From contig JAEEXE010000010.1 of assembly GCA_016291375.1 (NCBI GenBank), positions 1-64,000 of the forward strand: a stretch of 64,000 bases of DNA. The letters run 5' to 3'. Positions 33,649-42,963 of this stretch are shown piece after piece (the first letter of the stretch is position 1; each line of letters starts with the position of its first letter). The DNA comes from Butyrivibrio sp. (GTDB taxonomy: Bacteria > Bacillota > Clostridia > Lachnospirales > Lachnospiraceae). The translations under genes and the position numbers were made by a program. The notes beneath the pieces were generated by a model. That model was not told where the DNA came from. It saw nothing but the letters and a program-made list of their open reading frames with translations, and did no database searches.

Positions 33649-33711
33649 ACAATTTCCCTCATACCGTCCTGGTCTTACTATCCATTCAATCCATGAACAG
33701 CGTTAAATTTA

Positions 33712-34704
33712 TTAATCCTGACGATAACCAACGATAAACTCCACATAACGTCCGGTTCCGATAGCAACCGCTGTCATGGGATCCTCGGCAGTCATCGTAT
33801 TGATACCTGTCTTGGAATAGATAAGTTCCTCAAGGCCGCGAAGAAGAGCTCCGCCACCTGTAAGAACAATTCCCCTGTCCGCGATATCAGCCGCAAGCTC
33901 AGGAGGTGTGTTCTCAAGAACACTGTGAATAGCTTCGATAATCTGAGAAGTAGGCTCTCTAAGTGCCTCTTCTGTCTCCTCGGATGAAACTCTTACAGTC
34001 TTGGGAAGACCTGTTACAAGGTTTCTACCTCTGACATCCATATAGTCATCCTCAGCTCTTGGATAAGCTGAGCCAATCTTAATCTTGATATCCTCGGCTG
34101 TTCTGTCACCAATGAGAAGATTGTGCTTCTTTCTCATATAACGAACAATAGCCTCATCAAAGTCATCTCCGGCAACCTTAACAGAAGTGCTGACAACTGT
34201 ACCGCCAAGTGAGATAACAGCTATATCGGATGTACCACCTCCGATATCTACAATCATATTTCCGCAAGGCTTTGTGATATCGATTCCTGCTCCGATAGCT
34301 GCTGCTATAGGCTCTTCGATAGTCTTAACATCTCTTGCTCCGCAAAGTCTTGTAGCATCCTCAACAGCCTTCTTCTCAACTTCTGTAGCTCCACTTGGAA
34401 CACATACTGCAATAAAAGGCTTTCTGTGAATTCTTCTTCCAATAGCTTTCTTGATGAAGTATCTCATCATCTGCTCGGTAATCTTATAGTTTGAGATAAC
34501 GCCCTGACGAAGTGGTCTAACCGCGACGATATTGCCGGGTGTACGTCCAAGCATAAGTCTTGCGTCCTCACCGATTGCCTTGATCTCCTCAGTGTCTCTG
34601 TCATAAGCCACAACTGAAGGCTCCTTAAGAACAACTCCCTTTCCTCTGATATAAACAAGAACAGACGCTGTTCCCAAATCAATTCCTATATCTGCATACT
34701 GCAT
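33712..34704 (-). CDS. mbl: Rod-shape-determining actin homologue Mbl/MreB
   Basis: A 330-residue actin-fold protein. Phosphate-1 motif is YADIGIDLGTASVLVYIRGK, phosphate-2 MIVDIGGGTSDIAVISLGG, and adenosine motif GGGALLRGLEELI. It polymerises under the membrane and guides wall synthesis. The ATG at 34704 was chosen because AAAGGGGAA lies 10 bases upstream. The mbl-flhO-flhP neighbourhood supports Mbl rather than MreB. mreC and mreD are not adjacent, which also fits Mbl. Confidence 0.95.
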   Translation of the reverse strand: MQYADIGIDLGTASVLVYIRGKGVVLKEPSVVAYDRDTEEIKAIGEDARLMLGRTPGNIVAVRPLRQGVISNYKITEQMMRYFIKKAIGRRIHRKPFIAVCVPSGATEVEKKAVEDATRLCGARDVKTIEEPIAAAIGAGIDITKPCGNMIVDIGGGTSDIAVISLGGTVVSTSVKVAGDDFDEAIVRYMRKKHNLLIGDRTAEDIKIKIGSAYPRAEDDYMDVRGRNLVTGLPKTVRVSSEETEEALREPTSQIIEAIHSVLENTPPELAADIADRGIVLTGGGALLRGLEELIYSKTGINTMTAEDPMTAVAIGTGRYVEFIVGYRQD

Positions 34705-34775
34705 AATTCTAGATTCCCCTTTCAAAAACTGTGTAGCATTTATTTCAGCGCATAAATGCGGATATTAATATAGTG

Positions 34776-34804
34776 ATTATAATTTCACTGCCATTATAAA
34801 CCAA
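34776..34804 (-). promoter_or_regulatory. Probable mbl promoter with tandem -10 elements
   Basis: In the 163-base gap between uvrA and mbl the minus strand carries TATAAT twice (34798-34793 and 34781-34776). The second has TTGGTT (34804-34799) exactly 17 bp upstream, overlapping the first. A leader of about 70 bases leads to the ribosome site. Confidence 0.5.
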
Positions 34805-34867
34805 AACAGACAGATTTAAAAGGGGCTATGCACTTTTATATATTATCGGCACGCTTGTAACCGGACT

Positions 34868-37807
34868 TTACTTAAGCATTTTCTTGATATAAGCGCCTGT
34901 ATAAGATTTTTTACATTTAGCTACTTCTTCGGGTGTTCCTGCTACCACAACGGTACCTCCTTTTGATCCACCCTCGGGTCCCATATCGATAATATAATCA
35001 CCTGTTTTGATAACATCCAGATTATGTTCGATCACAACAACAGTGTTACCCTGTTCAACAAGTTCATGCATTATCTTTACAAGTTTTTGCACATCAGCAA
35101 AATGAAGTCCTGTTGTCGGCTCATCAAGAATGTAAACAGTCTTACCTGTGCTTACTTTACTAAGTTCAGTTGCAAGTTTAATTCTCTGGGCTTCTCCTCC
35201 GGATAATTCCGTGCTGGGCTGACCAAGTTTAACGTAACCAAGTCCCACATCGTAAAGAGTCTGTATCTTGCGCTTGATAGTCTTTACATTTTCAAAGAAA
35301 GTGAGTGCCTCCTCCACAGTCATATTGAGAACATCATAAATATTCTTACCTTTGTATCTGACTTCAAGAGTCTCGTGGTTGTATCTCTTACCTCCACAGA
35401 CTTCGCAAGGTACATATACGTCCGGAAGGAAATGCATCTCTATCTTGATGATACCGTCTCCTCCGCAGGCCTCACATCTTCCGCCTTTAACATTAAAAGA
35501 GAATCTGCCTTTCTTATAACCCTTGGCTTTCGCATCGGGAGTTCCCGCAAAAAGATCCCTGATCATATCAAATACGCCTGTATATGTAGCCGGATTGGAT
35601 CTGGGGGTTCTACCTATAGGAGACTGATCGATGGCAATAACTTTATCGACCTGTTCTATTCCCTCAATGGAATCGTGCTTACCGGGAATACATCTTGCTC
35701 TGTTCAAGTCTCTTGCGAGATGTTTGTAGAGTATCTCATTGACAAAAGAGCTCTTTCCGGATCCGGAAACACCGGTAACAATGGTCATAACTCCAAGCGG
35801 AACATCTATATCAACGTTCTTAAGATTGTTTTCTCTGGCACCTTTAACCTTAAGCCATCCTTTAGGCTGCCTTCTTTCCTTTGGAACCTCTATTTTGAGT
35901 TTTCCGGAAAGATATTGACCTGTAATAGATTCTTTTACCTGCATTATTTCTTCTGCTGTTCCGGTAGCCACAATCTTGCCACCTTTGGAACCGGCTCCGG
36001 GACCGACGTCTACAATATAGTCAGCAGCTCTCATAGTGTCCTCATCATGCTCTACCACTATAAGAGTATTGCCAAGATCCCTAAGATTCTTGAGAGTATT
36101 GAGAAGCTTGTCATTGTCCCTTTGATGAAGTCCTATGCTGGGCTCATCCAGGATGTAACACACGCCGCAAAGTCCTGAGCCTATCTGAGTTGCAAGTCTT
36201 ATCCTCTGAGCCTCTCCTCCTGACAAAGTTCCTGTTGCTCTGGACAACGACAGATAATCAAGCCCCACATCAACAAGGAAGCCGACTCTCGCCTTGATTT
36301 CTTTGAGAACCTGTCCTCCAACCATAAGCTGATGCTCAGAAAGCTCCATCCCCTGCAGATAATCCTGAAGCTCTTCAATTGACATTGCTGTTATCTCATG
36401 GATATTTTTGCCATCTATAGTAACAGCAAGTGCTTCTTTTTTAAGTCTCTGTCCGTGACATGTTGTACAAGGCGTTATTCTCATAAACTCCTCATACTCT
36501 GCCTTAGCTGTCTCCGAAAAAGTTTCTCTGTATCTCTGCTCAACATTCCTAATAAGGCCGTCAAAAAGAATAGGATAATCCCCCTCTCCTCTTGAACCCT
36601 TGTAATGGACATTAACCGTCTTATCAGCGCCATAGATAAGCATATGTCTAACCTTCTCTGAAAGATCCTTGTAAGGTGTATCCATGCTAAACTTGTAGGC
36701 TTTTGCAAGAGCCTTTAATGTTGCATTCGAAAAGCTTCCTTCCTTGTTGGAAGACTGCCATCCCATAACAACAATACATCCGTCATTGAGAGAAAGAGAT
36801 TTGTCAGGGATCATAAGATCCTCGTCAAACTCCATCTTGTATCCAAGTCCCGCGCAGTCAGGACAAGCACCGAATGGATTATTGAAGGAAAAACTCCTTG
36901 GCTCTATCTCAGCTATGCTGATACCGCAGTCAGGGCATGCAAAATTCTGGCTAAAACTAAGCTCTTTTCCTCCGATGACATCAACCGTAAGGAGTCCTTC
37001 AGCAAGCCCGAGAGCACTTTCAACAGAATCCGTAAGTCTGCTTCTGAGACTATCGTTGTCCTCGTGAACAACTATTCTGTCAACTATTATCTCTATGTTG
37101 TGCTTGATATTCTTATCAAGTTTGATCTCTTCGTCTGTCAGATCATACTGGCTTCCGTCAATTCTGGCTCTCACATATCCCGCACGTACTGCTCTGTCCA
37201 ATGTCTTGGCATGCTCGCCCTTCTTGCCTCTGACAACGGGCGCAAGAATCTGGATTTTGGTTCCTTCTCCAAGTGCAAGAATCTGATCACACATTTCATC
37301 TACGGTCTGTCTTCTGATCTCTCTTCCGCAATTGGGGCAATGCGGAATACCTATTCTGGCGTACAAAAGCCTAAAATGATCGTAAATCTCAGTAACTGTA
37401 CCCACAGTAGACCTGGGATTCTTATTAGTTGATTTCTGATCTATGGATATTGTAGGCGAAAGCCCCTCTATTCTCTCTACATTTGGCTTATCCATCTGTC
37501 CGAGAAACATTCTTGCGTAAGAAGAAAGAGATTCCATATATCTTCTCTGTCCTTCTGCAAAAATGGTATCAAAAGCAAGGGAGGACTTTCCCGATCCTGA
37601 CAATCCCGTAAAAACAGTCAGAGTTTCTCTTGGAATCTTGACACTGACGTGCTTTAAATTATGCTCATCAGCACCTCTTACTCTGATATAGTCATGTATA
37701 TCGGAGGGAAGTATCCTCTTGGTTGTCGTATTTTTCTTGGTCATTCTGCTGTTATCAGACATATATACTCCAGTCTCACCGTCTATGTACTTCGGGTGAT
37801 GATTCAT
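34868..37807 (-). CDS. uvrA: Excinuclease ABC subunit A
   Basis: A 979-residue nucleotide-excision repair ATPase. Two ABC units are seen: Walker [15 protein letters not shown] and [14 protein letters not shown], signatures [19 protein letters not shown] and [16 protein letters not shown], Walker [15 protein letters not shown] and [14 protein letters not shown]. Zinc-finger cysteines occur in [20 protein letters not shown] and [16 protein letters not shown]. The ATG at 37807 overlaps the uvrB stop by 4 bases; an alternative ATG at 37762 has GGAG upstream and the N-terminus before it is not conserved in type, so the true start may be 15 residues later. Confidence 0.98.
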   Translation of the reverse strand: MNHHPKYIDGETGVYMSDNSRMTKKNTTTKRILPSDIHDYIRVRGADEHNLKHVSVKIPRETLTVFTGLSGSGKSSLAFDTIFAEGQRRYMESLSSYARMFLGQMDKPNVERIEGLSPTISIDQKSTNKNPRSTVGTVTEIYDHFRLLYARIGIPHCPNCGREIRRQTVDEMCDQILALGEGTKIQILAPVVRGKKGEHAKTLDRAVRAGYVRARIDGSQYDLTDEEIKLDKNIKHNIEIIVDRIVVHEDNDSLRSRLTDSVESALGLAEGLLTVDVIGGKELSFSQNFACPDCGISIAEIEPRSFSFNNPFGACPDCAGLGYKMEFDEDLMIPDKSLSLNDGCIVVMGWQSSNKEGSFSNATLKALAKAYKFSMDTPYKDLSEKVRHMLIYGADKTVNVHYKGSRGEGDYPILFDGLIRNVEQRYRETFSETAKAEYEEFMRITPCTTCHGQRLKKEALAVTIDGKNIHEITAMSIEELQDYLQGMELSEHQLMVGGQVLKEIKARVGFLVDVGLDYLSLSRATGTLSGGEAQRIRLATQIGSGLCGVCYILDEPSIGLHQRDNDKLLNTLKNLRDLGNTLIVVEHDEDTMRAADYIVDVGPGAGSKGGKIVATGTAEEIMQVKESITGQYLSGKLKIEVPKERRQPKGWLKVKGARENNLKNVDIDVPLGVMTIVTGVSGSGKSSFVNEILYKHLARDLNRARCIPGKHDSIEGIEQVDKVIAIDQSPIGRTPRSNPATYTGVFDMIRDLFAGTPDAKAKGYKKGRFSFNVKGGRCEACGGDGIIKIEMHFLPDVYVPCEVCGGKRYNHETLEVRYKGKNIYDVLNMTVEEALTFFENVKTIKRKIQTLYDVGLGYVKLGQPSTELSGGEAQRIKLATELSKVSTGKTVYILDEPTTGLHFADVQKLVKIMHELVEQGNTVVVIEHNLDVIKTGDYIIDMGPEGGSKGGTVVVAGTPEEVAKCKKSYTGAYIKKMLK

Positions 37808-39795
37808 TTACCTTCGGTAAGGTCATTGTAGATTTTCTTGAGATTGATCATCTCATCGCGAAGCTGCGCCGCAGTTTCAAAGTCTAGTTCCGTGGCAGCC
37901 CGTTTCATTTTCTTCTGTATCTGAGCAATAAGCTTTTCAAGTTCATCCCTATCCATGGATTCGGGATCCTTCTCAAATTTAACTTCCTCTTTGGCAATAG
38001 CCTTAGTCACGGCAATAAGGTCTCTTACTGCTTTCTTGATAGTCTGAGGTGTTATGCCATGCTCTTTGTTATATTTCTCTTGAATCTCTCTACGCCTCTT
38101 TGTCTCATCAATAGCTTTTTGCATTGAATCTGTCATATTGTCGGCATACATAATAACACGGCCCTCGGCGTTTCTTGCCGCTCGACCTATAGTCTGGATG
38201 AGCGAAGTCTCAGAACGAAGAAATCCCTCTTTATCAGCATCTATTATCGCAACAAGTGATATCTCAGGAATATCCAATCCTTCCCTCAAAAGGTTAATAC
38301 CTACCAGAACGTCAAACACATCCAGTCTCATATCTCTGATAATCTCAGCCCTCTCAAGAGTATCAATATCCGAATGAAGGTATTTAACTCTAATACCGGA
38401 TTCTGCAAGATATTCCGTAAGATCCTCAGCCATGCGCTTGGTAAGTGTAGTTACAAGTACCTTGTTCTTCTTGTCTATCTCAGTCCTGATCTCACCTATA
38501 AGATCATCAATCTGCCCCTCAACAGGACGTACCGATATTTCAGGATCGAGAAGACCTGTAGGCCTTATAACCTGCTCTGTCCTAAGCAGTTCATGCTCTT
38601 CCTCATACTTACCCGGAGTAGCCGAGCAGAACAACATCTGGTCAATATGTGACTCGAACTCCTCAAAATTAAGCGGTCTGTTATCAAGTGCCGAAGGAAG
38701 CCTGAATCCATAATCAACAAGAGTCAGTTTCCTACTCCTGTCCCCATGGTACATCGCACCTATCTGAGGAATTGTCATATGTGACTCATCCACAATTATC
38801 AGAAAATCTCTGTCAAAGAAATCCAGAAGAGTAAGGGGTGGTTCTCCCGGTTTCATGAAGTTAAGATGTCTTGAATAATTCTCAATTCCGGAACAAAATC
38901 CTGTCTCTCTGAGCATCTCAACATCGAAGTTGGTTCTCTCGGATATTCTCTGAGCTTCTATAAGTCTGTCTTCACCCTTAAAAAACTTAATCTGCTCCTC
39001 AAGTTCTTTTTCTATATTGTCACATGCGGCATTAATCTTCTCCTGAGGGACAACATAATGTGATGCAGGATATATCATAACGTGGCTAAGCTCACTTCTA
39101 ACCTTGGCTGTTACCGGCTCAACCTCCGTGATCCTGTCTATCTCATCACCAAAAAACTCAATCCTTATAAGATAATCATCAGCATTGGCAGGAAATACCT
39201 CGATTGTATCTCCTCTGACTCTAAAGTTACATCTTCCTAGCTCCATGTCATTTCTGTTGTACTGAATAGCGACAAGCTCTTTGATGATCTCATCTCTGTC
39301 CTTCTGCATCCCGGGGCGAAGCGAAATTGACATACCCTTGAATTCATCAGGACTACCAAGTCCGTATATACAGGAAACACTTGCAACAACAATAACATCG
39401 TTTCTCTCGGAAAGCGATGCCGTAGCAGATAATCTTAACTTATCTATCTCATCGTTAATCGACGAATCCTTGGCTATATACGTATCCGTCTGCGGCACGT
39501 AAGCCTCCGGCTGATAATAGTCATAATAGGACACAAAATATTCAACCGCATTGTTTGGGAAAAACTCCTTCATCTCTCCGTAAAGCTGACCGGCAAGAGT
39601 CTTGTTATGAGAAATGATCAGCGTAGGTTTATTAAGTGCCGCAATGACATTAGCCATTGTAAAGGTCTTGCCCGATCCCGTAACGCCAAGCAGAGTTTCA
39701 AATTGGTTGCCCTCTTTGAAACCCTCAACAAGTTCTTTTATAGCCTGAGGCTGATCGCCAGTAGGTTTGAAATCCGAGTGAAGTTCGAAGTTCAT
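37804..39795 (-). CDS. uvrB: Excinuclease ABC subunit B
   Basis: A 663-residue UvrB. Walker A is [16 protein letters not shown], the DESH box lies in [19 protein letters not shown], and the beta-hairpin region is [16 protein letters not shown]-terminal helicase motifs include [15 protein letters not shown] and [13 protein letters not shown], and the UvrC-binding UVR motif is [16 protein letters not shown] near the end. It verifies damage together with UvrA and recruits UvrC. It heads the uvrBA operon under a strong promoter with a LexA box. Confidence 0.99.
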   Translation of the reverse strand: MNFELHSDFKPTGDQPQAIKELVEGFKEGNQFETLLGVTGSGKTFTMANVIAALNKPTLIISHNKTLAGQLYGEMKEFFPNNAVEYFVSYYDYYQPEAYVPQTDTYIAKDSSINDEIDKLRLSATASLSERNDVIVVASVSCIYGLGSPDEFKGMSISLRPGMQKDRDEIIKELVAIQYNRNDMELGRCNFRVRGDTIEVFPANADDYLIRIEFFGDEIDRITEVEPVTAKVRSELSHVMIYPASHYVVPQEKINAACDNIEKELEEQIKFFKGEDRLIEAQRISERTNFDVEMLRETGFCSGIENYSRHLNFMKPGEPPLTLLDFFDRDFLIIVDESHMTIPQIGAMYHGDRSRKLTLVDYGFRLPSALDNRPLNFEEFESHIDQMLFCSATPGKYEEEHELLRTEQVIRPTGLLDPEISVRPVEGQIDDLIGEIRTEIDKKNKVLVTTLTKRMAEDLTEYLAESGIRVKYLHSDIDTLERAEIIRDMRLDVFDVLVGINLLREGLDIPEISLVAIIDADKEGFLRSETSLIQTIGRAARNAEGRVIMYADNMTDSMQKAIDETKRRREIQEKYNKEHGITPQTIKKAVRDLIAVTKAIAKEEVKFEKDPESMDRDELEKLIAQIQKKMKRAATELDFETAAQLRDEMINLKKIYNDLTEGK

Positions 39796-39877
39796 TTAAT
39801 CCATGCCCCTATATACAACACAAAATATTTTATAAACAATAAAGTTGCACTCAAACTAAAATTCAAATATCAATCGT

Positions 39878-39906
39878 AGTATATCATCCCAAAAGATAAC
39901 TGTCTA
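39878..39906 (-). promoter_or_regulatory. uvrBA promoter
   Basis: Minus strand: TAGACA (39906-39901), a 17-bp spacer ending in TGA, and TATACT (39883-39878), i.e. a near-consensus -35 and an extended -10. A leader of about 75 bases leads to AGGGG before the uvrB ATG. Confidence 0.75.
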
Positions 39907-39914
39907 TAAAAATC

Positions 39915-39928
39915 GGAACATGTGTTCG
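39915..39928. promoter_or_regulatory. LexA (SOS/DinR) box upstream of uvrBA
   Basis: GGAACATGTGTTCG contains the palindrome GAAC-N4-GTTC, the core of the Gram-positive LexA box (CGAAC-N4-GTTCG with one outer mismatch). It lies 8 bases upstream of the uvrB -35. uvrBA is a classic SOS operon, so LexA control is expected. Confidence 0.8.
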
Positions 39929-39944
39929 TGATCCATATCCTTAC

Positions 39945-39990
39945 GACCGGCAAATGAACTTGTATGCAAGCATCCATTAGCATGCCGGTC
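39945..39990. repeat. Inverted repeat between uvrB promoter and the CAP gene
   Basis: GACCGGCA (39945-39952) and TGCCGGTC (39983-39990) form an 8-bp stem around a 30-base loop that itself contains ATGCAAGCAT. TTTTG follows on the plus strand. It could be a second terminator or a protein site. Confidence 0.45.
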
Positions 39991-40004
39991 TTTTGCAGCA
40001 AAAA

Positions 40005-40029
40005 ACCGGAGGGCTGAGGCTCCTCCGGT
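40005..40029 (-). terminator. Terminator of the CAP-domain gene
   Basis: ACCGGAGG (40005-40012) pairs with CCTCCGGT (40022-40029); TTTTTTG follows on the minus strand. It lies 20 bases after the CAP gene stop. Confidence 0.85.
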
Positions 40030-40048
40030 CTATGCATGCAAACAATAT

Positions 40049-40732
40049 TCAGCTAGCGGAAAATTCCTGAACAATATAGATAGTATTGCCATCCACATAA
40101 TACCCAAAACCGGCACACTTCCATGTCGCGCCAAGCATATTCTCATCATGCCCCGAACTGCCTTTAAACAATCCTATTGAGCCCTCAATACTTGCGTTAA
40201 CATCAAGTGCATCGGAATACATCATTCCAATATTTTCGCCGACACCCTGAGTTGTGTATCCAAGCTCTGTATATGCAGCGGCAAAATCTGTGGCATTAGG
40301 CCTTTTATGAGAAAAAGATGTTGCTATTTCTTTAGCTCTGAGTTTAGCTACATCATTGCATTTCTGGCTCAATTCAAGCGGCTGAAGCCCTTTGCTTGCA
40401 CGGTAAGCATTAAGCCGGTTACTCATATCCAAAACATGCTTATCCGCCACATTTGCTGTTTCTGTACGCTTTCCCGCTGCAACTGCAGCTCCAGCATCTT
40501 CAGGACAGCATTTTCTGCCTTCAGCACGTCCGTTATTTACATAATGGTTCCAGAGAGCTTTTTTATTATATCCGAAAGCCTCTTTAAGATCCGGATATGT
40601 ATCGGCGTAATAGCGATAATCAAATTTAGGATCTATCTGCGTTCCGGCAGCATAAATGTCGGTCGATCCGGCAAACATCACTATCACAAATAAAGCGATG
40701 GCAAAAAGTCCCTTGATCAGTGTTTTTTCCAT
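40049..40732 (-). CDS. Secreted CAP/SCP-domain protein
   Basis: A 227-residue protein. A signal peptide is clear (LIKGLFAIALFVIVMFAGST, cleavage near YAAG). Next comes a tyrosine-rich module DYRYYADTYPDLKEAFGYNK with NGRAEGRKCC, a surface module common in Butyrivibrio-like proteins. The rest is a CAP domain: LDMSNRLNAYRASKGLQPLE, FSHKRPNATDF, GVGENIGMM and SSGHDENMLGATWKCAGFGY hold the conserved His/Glu/His pattern. Its function is unknown; CAP proteins are often wall-associated. The ATG at 40732 has no good ribosome site; the frame is open 29 residues further without a better one. Confidence 0.85.
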   Translation of the reverse strand: MEKTLIKGLFAIALFVIVMFAGSTDIYAAGTQIDPKFDYRYYADTYPDLKEAFGYNKKALWNHYVNNGRAEGRKCCPEDAGAAVAAGKRTETANVADKHVLDMSNRLNAYRASKGLQPLELSQKCNDVAKLRAKEIATSFSHKRPNATDFAAAYTELGYTTQGVGENIGMMYSDALDVNASIEGSIGLFKGSSGHDENMLGATWKCAGFGYYVDGNTIYIVQEFSAS

Positions 40733-40837
40733 GAAGTATAATTTATTCTCGTTTTTCCACATAGGCAAAATTATACTAAAAACGAATACACAAAAATGGA
40801 TTTCACACTTTTTTCGCAAAATCTTAAAAAAATATCC

Positions 40838-41077
40838 TTATAAATTAAAAGCATCAAAGGTATAAACCATATCCTGTTCTATAATAAAATCATCCACACT
40901 TATCCGGTCCTCCGGGGCACATGTATCCAGCAATCTCGTAGTGCACATCGCTGCAGTGGCTTCTCCCTCTGTAAAGTCCGAAGTTTCTTCCCCATCTTGC
41001 AAAAGTAGGCTCCCCACTCCCAAAATAAGTAATAGCGCAATAAAAATAACCACAAATGTATATACAAAAATAATCAC
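40838..41077 (-). CDS. Small single-pass membrane protein next to the kinase
   Basis: A 79-residue protein: residues 1-26 are a hydrophobic helix (YTFVVIFIALLLILGVGSLL), the rest is acidic (DGEETSDFTEGEA, TCAPEDRISVDDFIIEQD) with two Cys. It is therefore probably membrane-anchored with a short acidic domain. It overlaps the kinase stop by 4 bases (ATGA), so it is made together with it. The family is not recognised; it could be a substrate or regulator of the kinase. Confidence 0.7.
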   Translation of the reverse strand: MIIFVYTFVVIFIALLLILGVGSLLLQDGEETSDFTEGEATAAMCTTRLLDTCAPEDRISVDDFIIEQDMVYTFDAFNL

Positions 41078-42054
41078 CTTAAATCCTCCATGTATTCTTC
41101 AATCCGCACCTTCGCTCGTCCAAGTCTTTCTTTTACCGCCGGGAGCCTGTTTCTTGTATCCTCCTGAATATATTCTTTTGCAATCTCATAATGAGAAATC
41201 CCGGCTGTCACAGCCACAGAAATACAAGCTGCAGCAAGGCTTAACCTGATTCCAAGGAACACTTTTCTCTTTATCTTCGTTATCCGGCATTTATCCAAAG
41301 CAGCTTTTATCTCCCCAACATCCCTGAATCTTTCACTTCTGTCAGGTTTGATGCACTTTCGTATCACAGCCATAAGCTCCGAAGATACTCCTCTCACACC
41401 ATTTTCTTTTACTCTTTCAACTGCCTGATCATCTTTAGTATCTATACCTGACAACATCTGCAAAAGAGTCATTCCAAAGCAGTAGATGTCGGTCTGTGGA
41501 TTAGTCTGACCAAGGCTTCCATACTGCTCAGGAGCTGCAAAACCGCATGTTCCAAGATAAGTGCTGTCATTTCTTTCGCCTTCCCTATATATCCTGGACA
41601 CACCGTAATCTATCAGTGTCACTTCTCCATAAGCACCTATTATTATGTTTGAGGGCTTAAGGTCTCTGTAAATAATCGGTTCTCTCCGGCTATGAAGGTA
41701 TCCAAGTATGGATAAAATATCCTTCGCTATCCTCACCGCCTCTTTTTCCTTAAGCCTTTTCTGCTCTCTTAATACTGCCAAAAGACTCTTACCGGGCGCA
41801 AACTCTATCGCCACATACTCATCTCCTGCATCGATCAGCGCCGGGATTCCCTTATGCCTTAGACGTCTTAATATATCCACTTCATTTATCAAGCTTTCAC
41901 TTGCCTTCTTGTATTCCTTTTCTCCACCTTCGCGAAGACATTTAAGCGTTACAAGCCTTCCTGTTTTCTTATCCCGAGCCAAAAACGCATCAGCACAACC
42001 GCCGCTCCCAAGTTTTCTTATTTTTTTGTACCTTAAATCTATTCCTTGTCCCAT
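41074..42054 (-). CDS. Ser/Thr protein kinase with one membrane helix and no PASTA domains
   Basis: A 326-residue kinase. Glycine loop LGSGGCADAFLA (15-26), ATP-binding Lys38, Glu58 of helix C, catalytic loop YRDLKPSN (129-136; Tyr replaces the usual His), metal site DYG (149-151), APE at 174-176, Arg in the C-lobe. After residue 258 come a basic stretch (KIKRKVFLG) and one membrane helix (LSLAAACISVAVTAG), then a short outer helical tail rich in K/R/E. PrkC-type PASTA repeats are absent. It sits 3 bases after the PP2C gene. Substrates are unknown. Confidence 0.93.
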   Translation of the reverse strand: MGQGIDLRYKKIRKLGSGGCADAFLARDKKTGRLVTLKCLREGGEKEYKKASESLINEVDILRRLRHKGIPALIDAGDEYVAIEFAPGKSLLAVLREQKRLKEKEAVRIAKDILSILGYLHSRREPIIYRDLKPSNIIIGAYGEVTLIDYGVSRIYREGERNDSTYLGTCGFAAPEQYGSLGQTNPQTDIYCFGMTLLQMLSGIDTKDDQAVERVKENGVRGVSSELMAVIRKCIKPDRSERFRDVGEIKAALDKCRITKIKRKVFLGIRLSLAAACISVAVTAGISHYEIAKEYIQEDTRNRLPAVKERLGRAKVRIEEYMEDLR

Positions 42055-42057
42055 AGT

Positions 42058-42840
42058 TCAGAACTCCATACATAGTGCCGCTATGGAGACATTGTCCTCT
42101 TCATGCCTTGAATAAGCCTTCTCCGCCAGCTTTTTGCACGATTCGAGCATATCCTCTGAAGTCACACACATCTGCGGACATAACATTCTGAAAGTCTCAT
42201 CATCGTCCATGGTTTTCCAAAAGCCGTCACTACATGCAAGAACTGTTGAATTACCTTCAAATCTCCCAATTTCAATCTCAGGATTTGGTGTCCCCGAAGT
42301 TCCCACACATTGCAAAAGAACATTTTTGTCCGCTGCGTCTTTGGCCTCTTTTTCTGTCATTATGCCTTCATCAATCCAGGCTTGTATAACGCTCTGGTCC
42401 TTGGTCAGCTGCTTGATTCCGTTTTTGCCCGCTACATATATTCTGGAATCACCCACATTCATGAGGATGTACTGCCTTCCTATCTGTAAAAGAGCTGTAA
42501 GCGTAGTTCCAAGCTTAATCCTTCTGTGTTTTCCATATCTTCTTATCTCACCGTTTACTCTGGCGATAAGTCTTCTCCAGGACTGTTCGATTACCTCAAA
42601 GAGCCTGTCGTTTTCAAGGTCCTGCATAAGACATAATTCCTCATGGAACCAGTTCTCAAGAGCTCTTATAGTCTTGCAACTTGCAACCTCACCTTTTGAA
42701 AGTCCTCCCATTCCATCGCACACTGCGACAAATGAAATCCTTCCAAGCTTATTGGTGTTTGCCACCTTTACCATGACAGAGTCCTGGTTTAGTTTACGGG
42801 CAATACCCGCATCAGTGTAAATACATGCTTTTACTTTCAT
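42058..42840 (-). CDS. PP2C-type Ser/Thr protein phosphatase
   Basis: A 260-residue metal-dependent phosphatase. Motifs: GIARKLNQDSVMVKV (Asp of motif 1), FVAVCDGMGGLSKGEVAS (motif 2), LMNVGDSRIYVAG (motif 8 region) and VLACSDGFWKTM (motif 11), with EEDNVSIAALCM at the end supplying the last Asp. It should reverse the phosphorylation by the next kinase. The start at 42840 has AAAGG 9 bases upstream; the 29 residues before it look non-coding. It leads the phosphatase-kinase-small protein unit. Confidence 0.95.
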   Translation of the reverse strand: MKVKACIYTDAGIARKLNQDSVMVKVANTNKLGRISFVAVCDGMGGLSKGEVASCKTIRALENWFHEELCLMQDLENDRLFEVIEQSWRRLIARVNGEIRRYGKHRRIKLGTTLTALLQIGRQYILMNVGDSRIYVAGKNGIKQLTKDQSVIQAWIDEGIMTEKEAKDAADKNVLLQCVGTSGTPNPEIEIGRFEGNSTVLACSDGFWKTMDDDETFRMLCPQMCVTSEDMLESCKKLAEKAYSRHEEDNVSIAALCMEF

Positions 42841-42914
42841 AACCAACCTTTCAAAAAACAAATACAAAAGTGGAATATCGCCCGATACGGGCAAGATTTT
42901 CTTTGAAAAAAGAA

Positions 42915-42943
42915 AAAACTGTGCCAATGATTGACACAGTTTT
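42915..42943 (-). terminator. Terminator of the ftsEX-M23-S41 unit
   Basis: AAAACTGTG (42915-42923) pairs with CACAGTTTT (42935-42943), with an inner CAA/TTG extension; TTTTTTC follows twice on the minus strand. It follows the S41 protease gene. Confidence 0.85.
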
Positions 42944-42963
42944 GGATGATACTATTTATTCAA

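Noticed and set aside
35375-36178. A 267-codon open frame on the plus strand
   Set aside because: It is entirely antisense to uvrA and its translation has no domain pattern; uvrA is unquestionable.
42134-42820. A 228-codon plus-strand open frame
   Set aside because: Antisense to the PP2C gene; the composition (Ser/Ile/Phe rich) is typical of a shadow frame.
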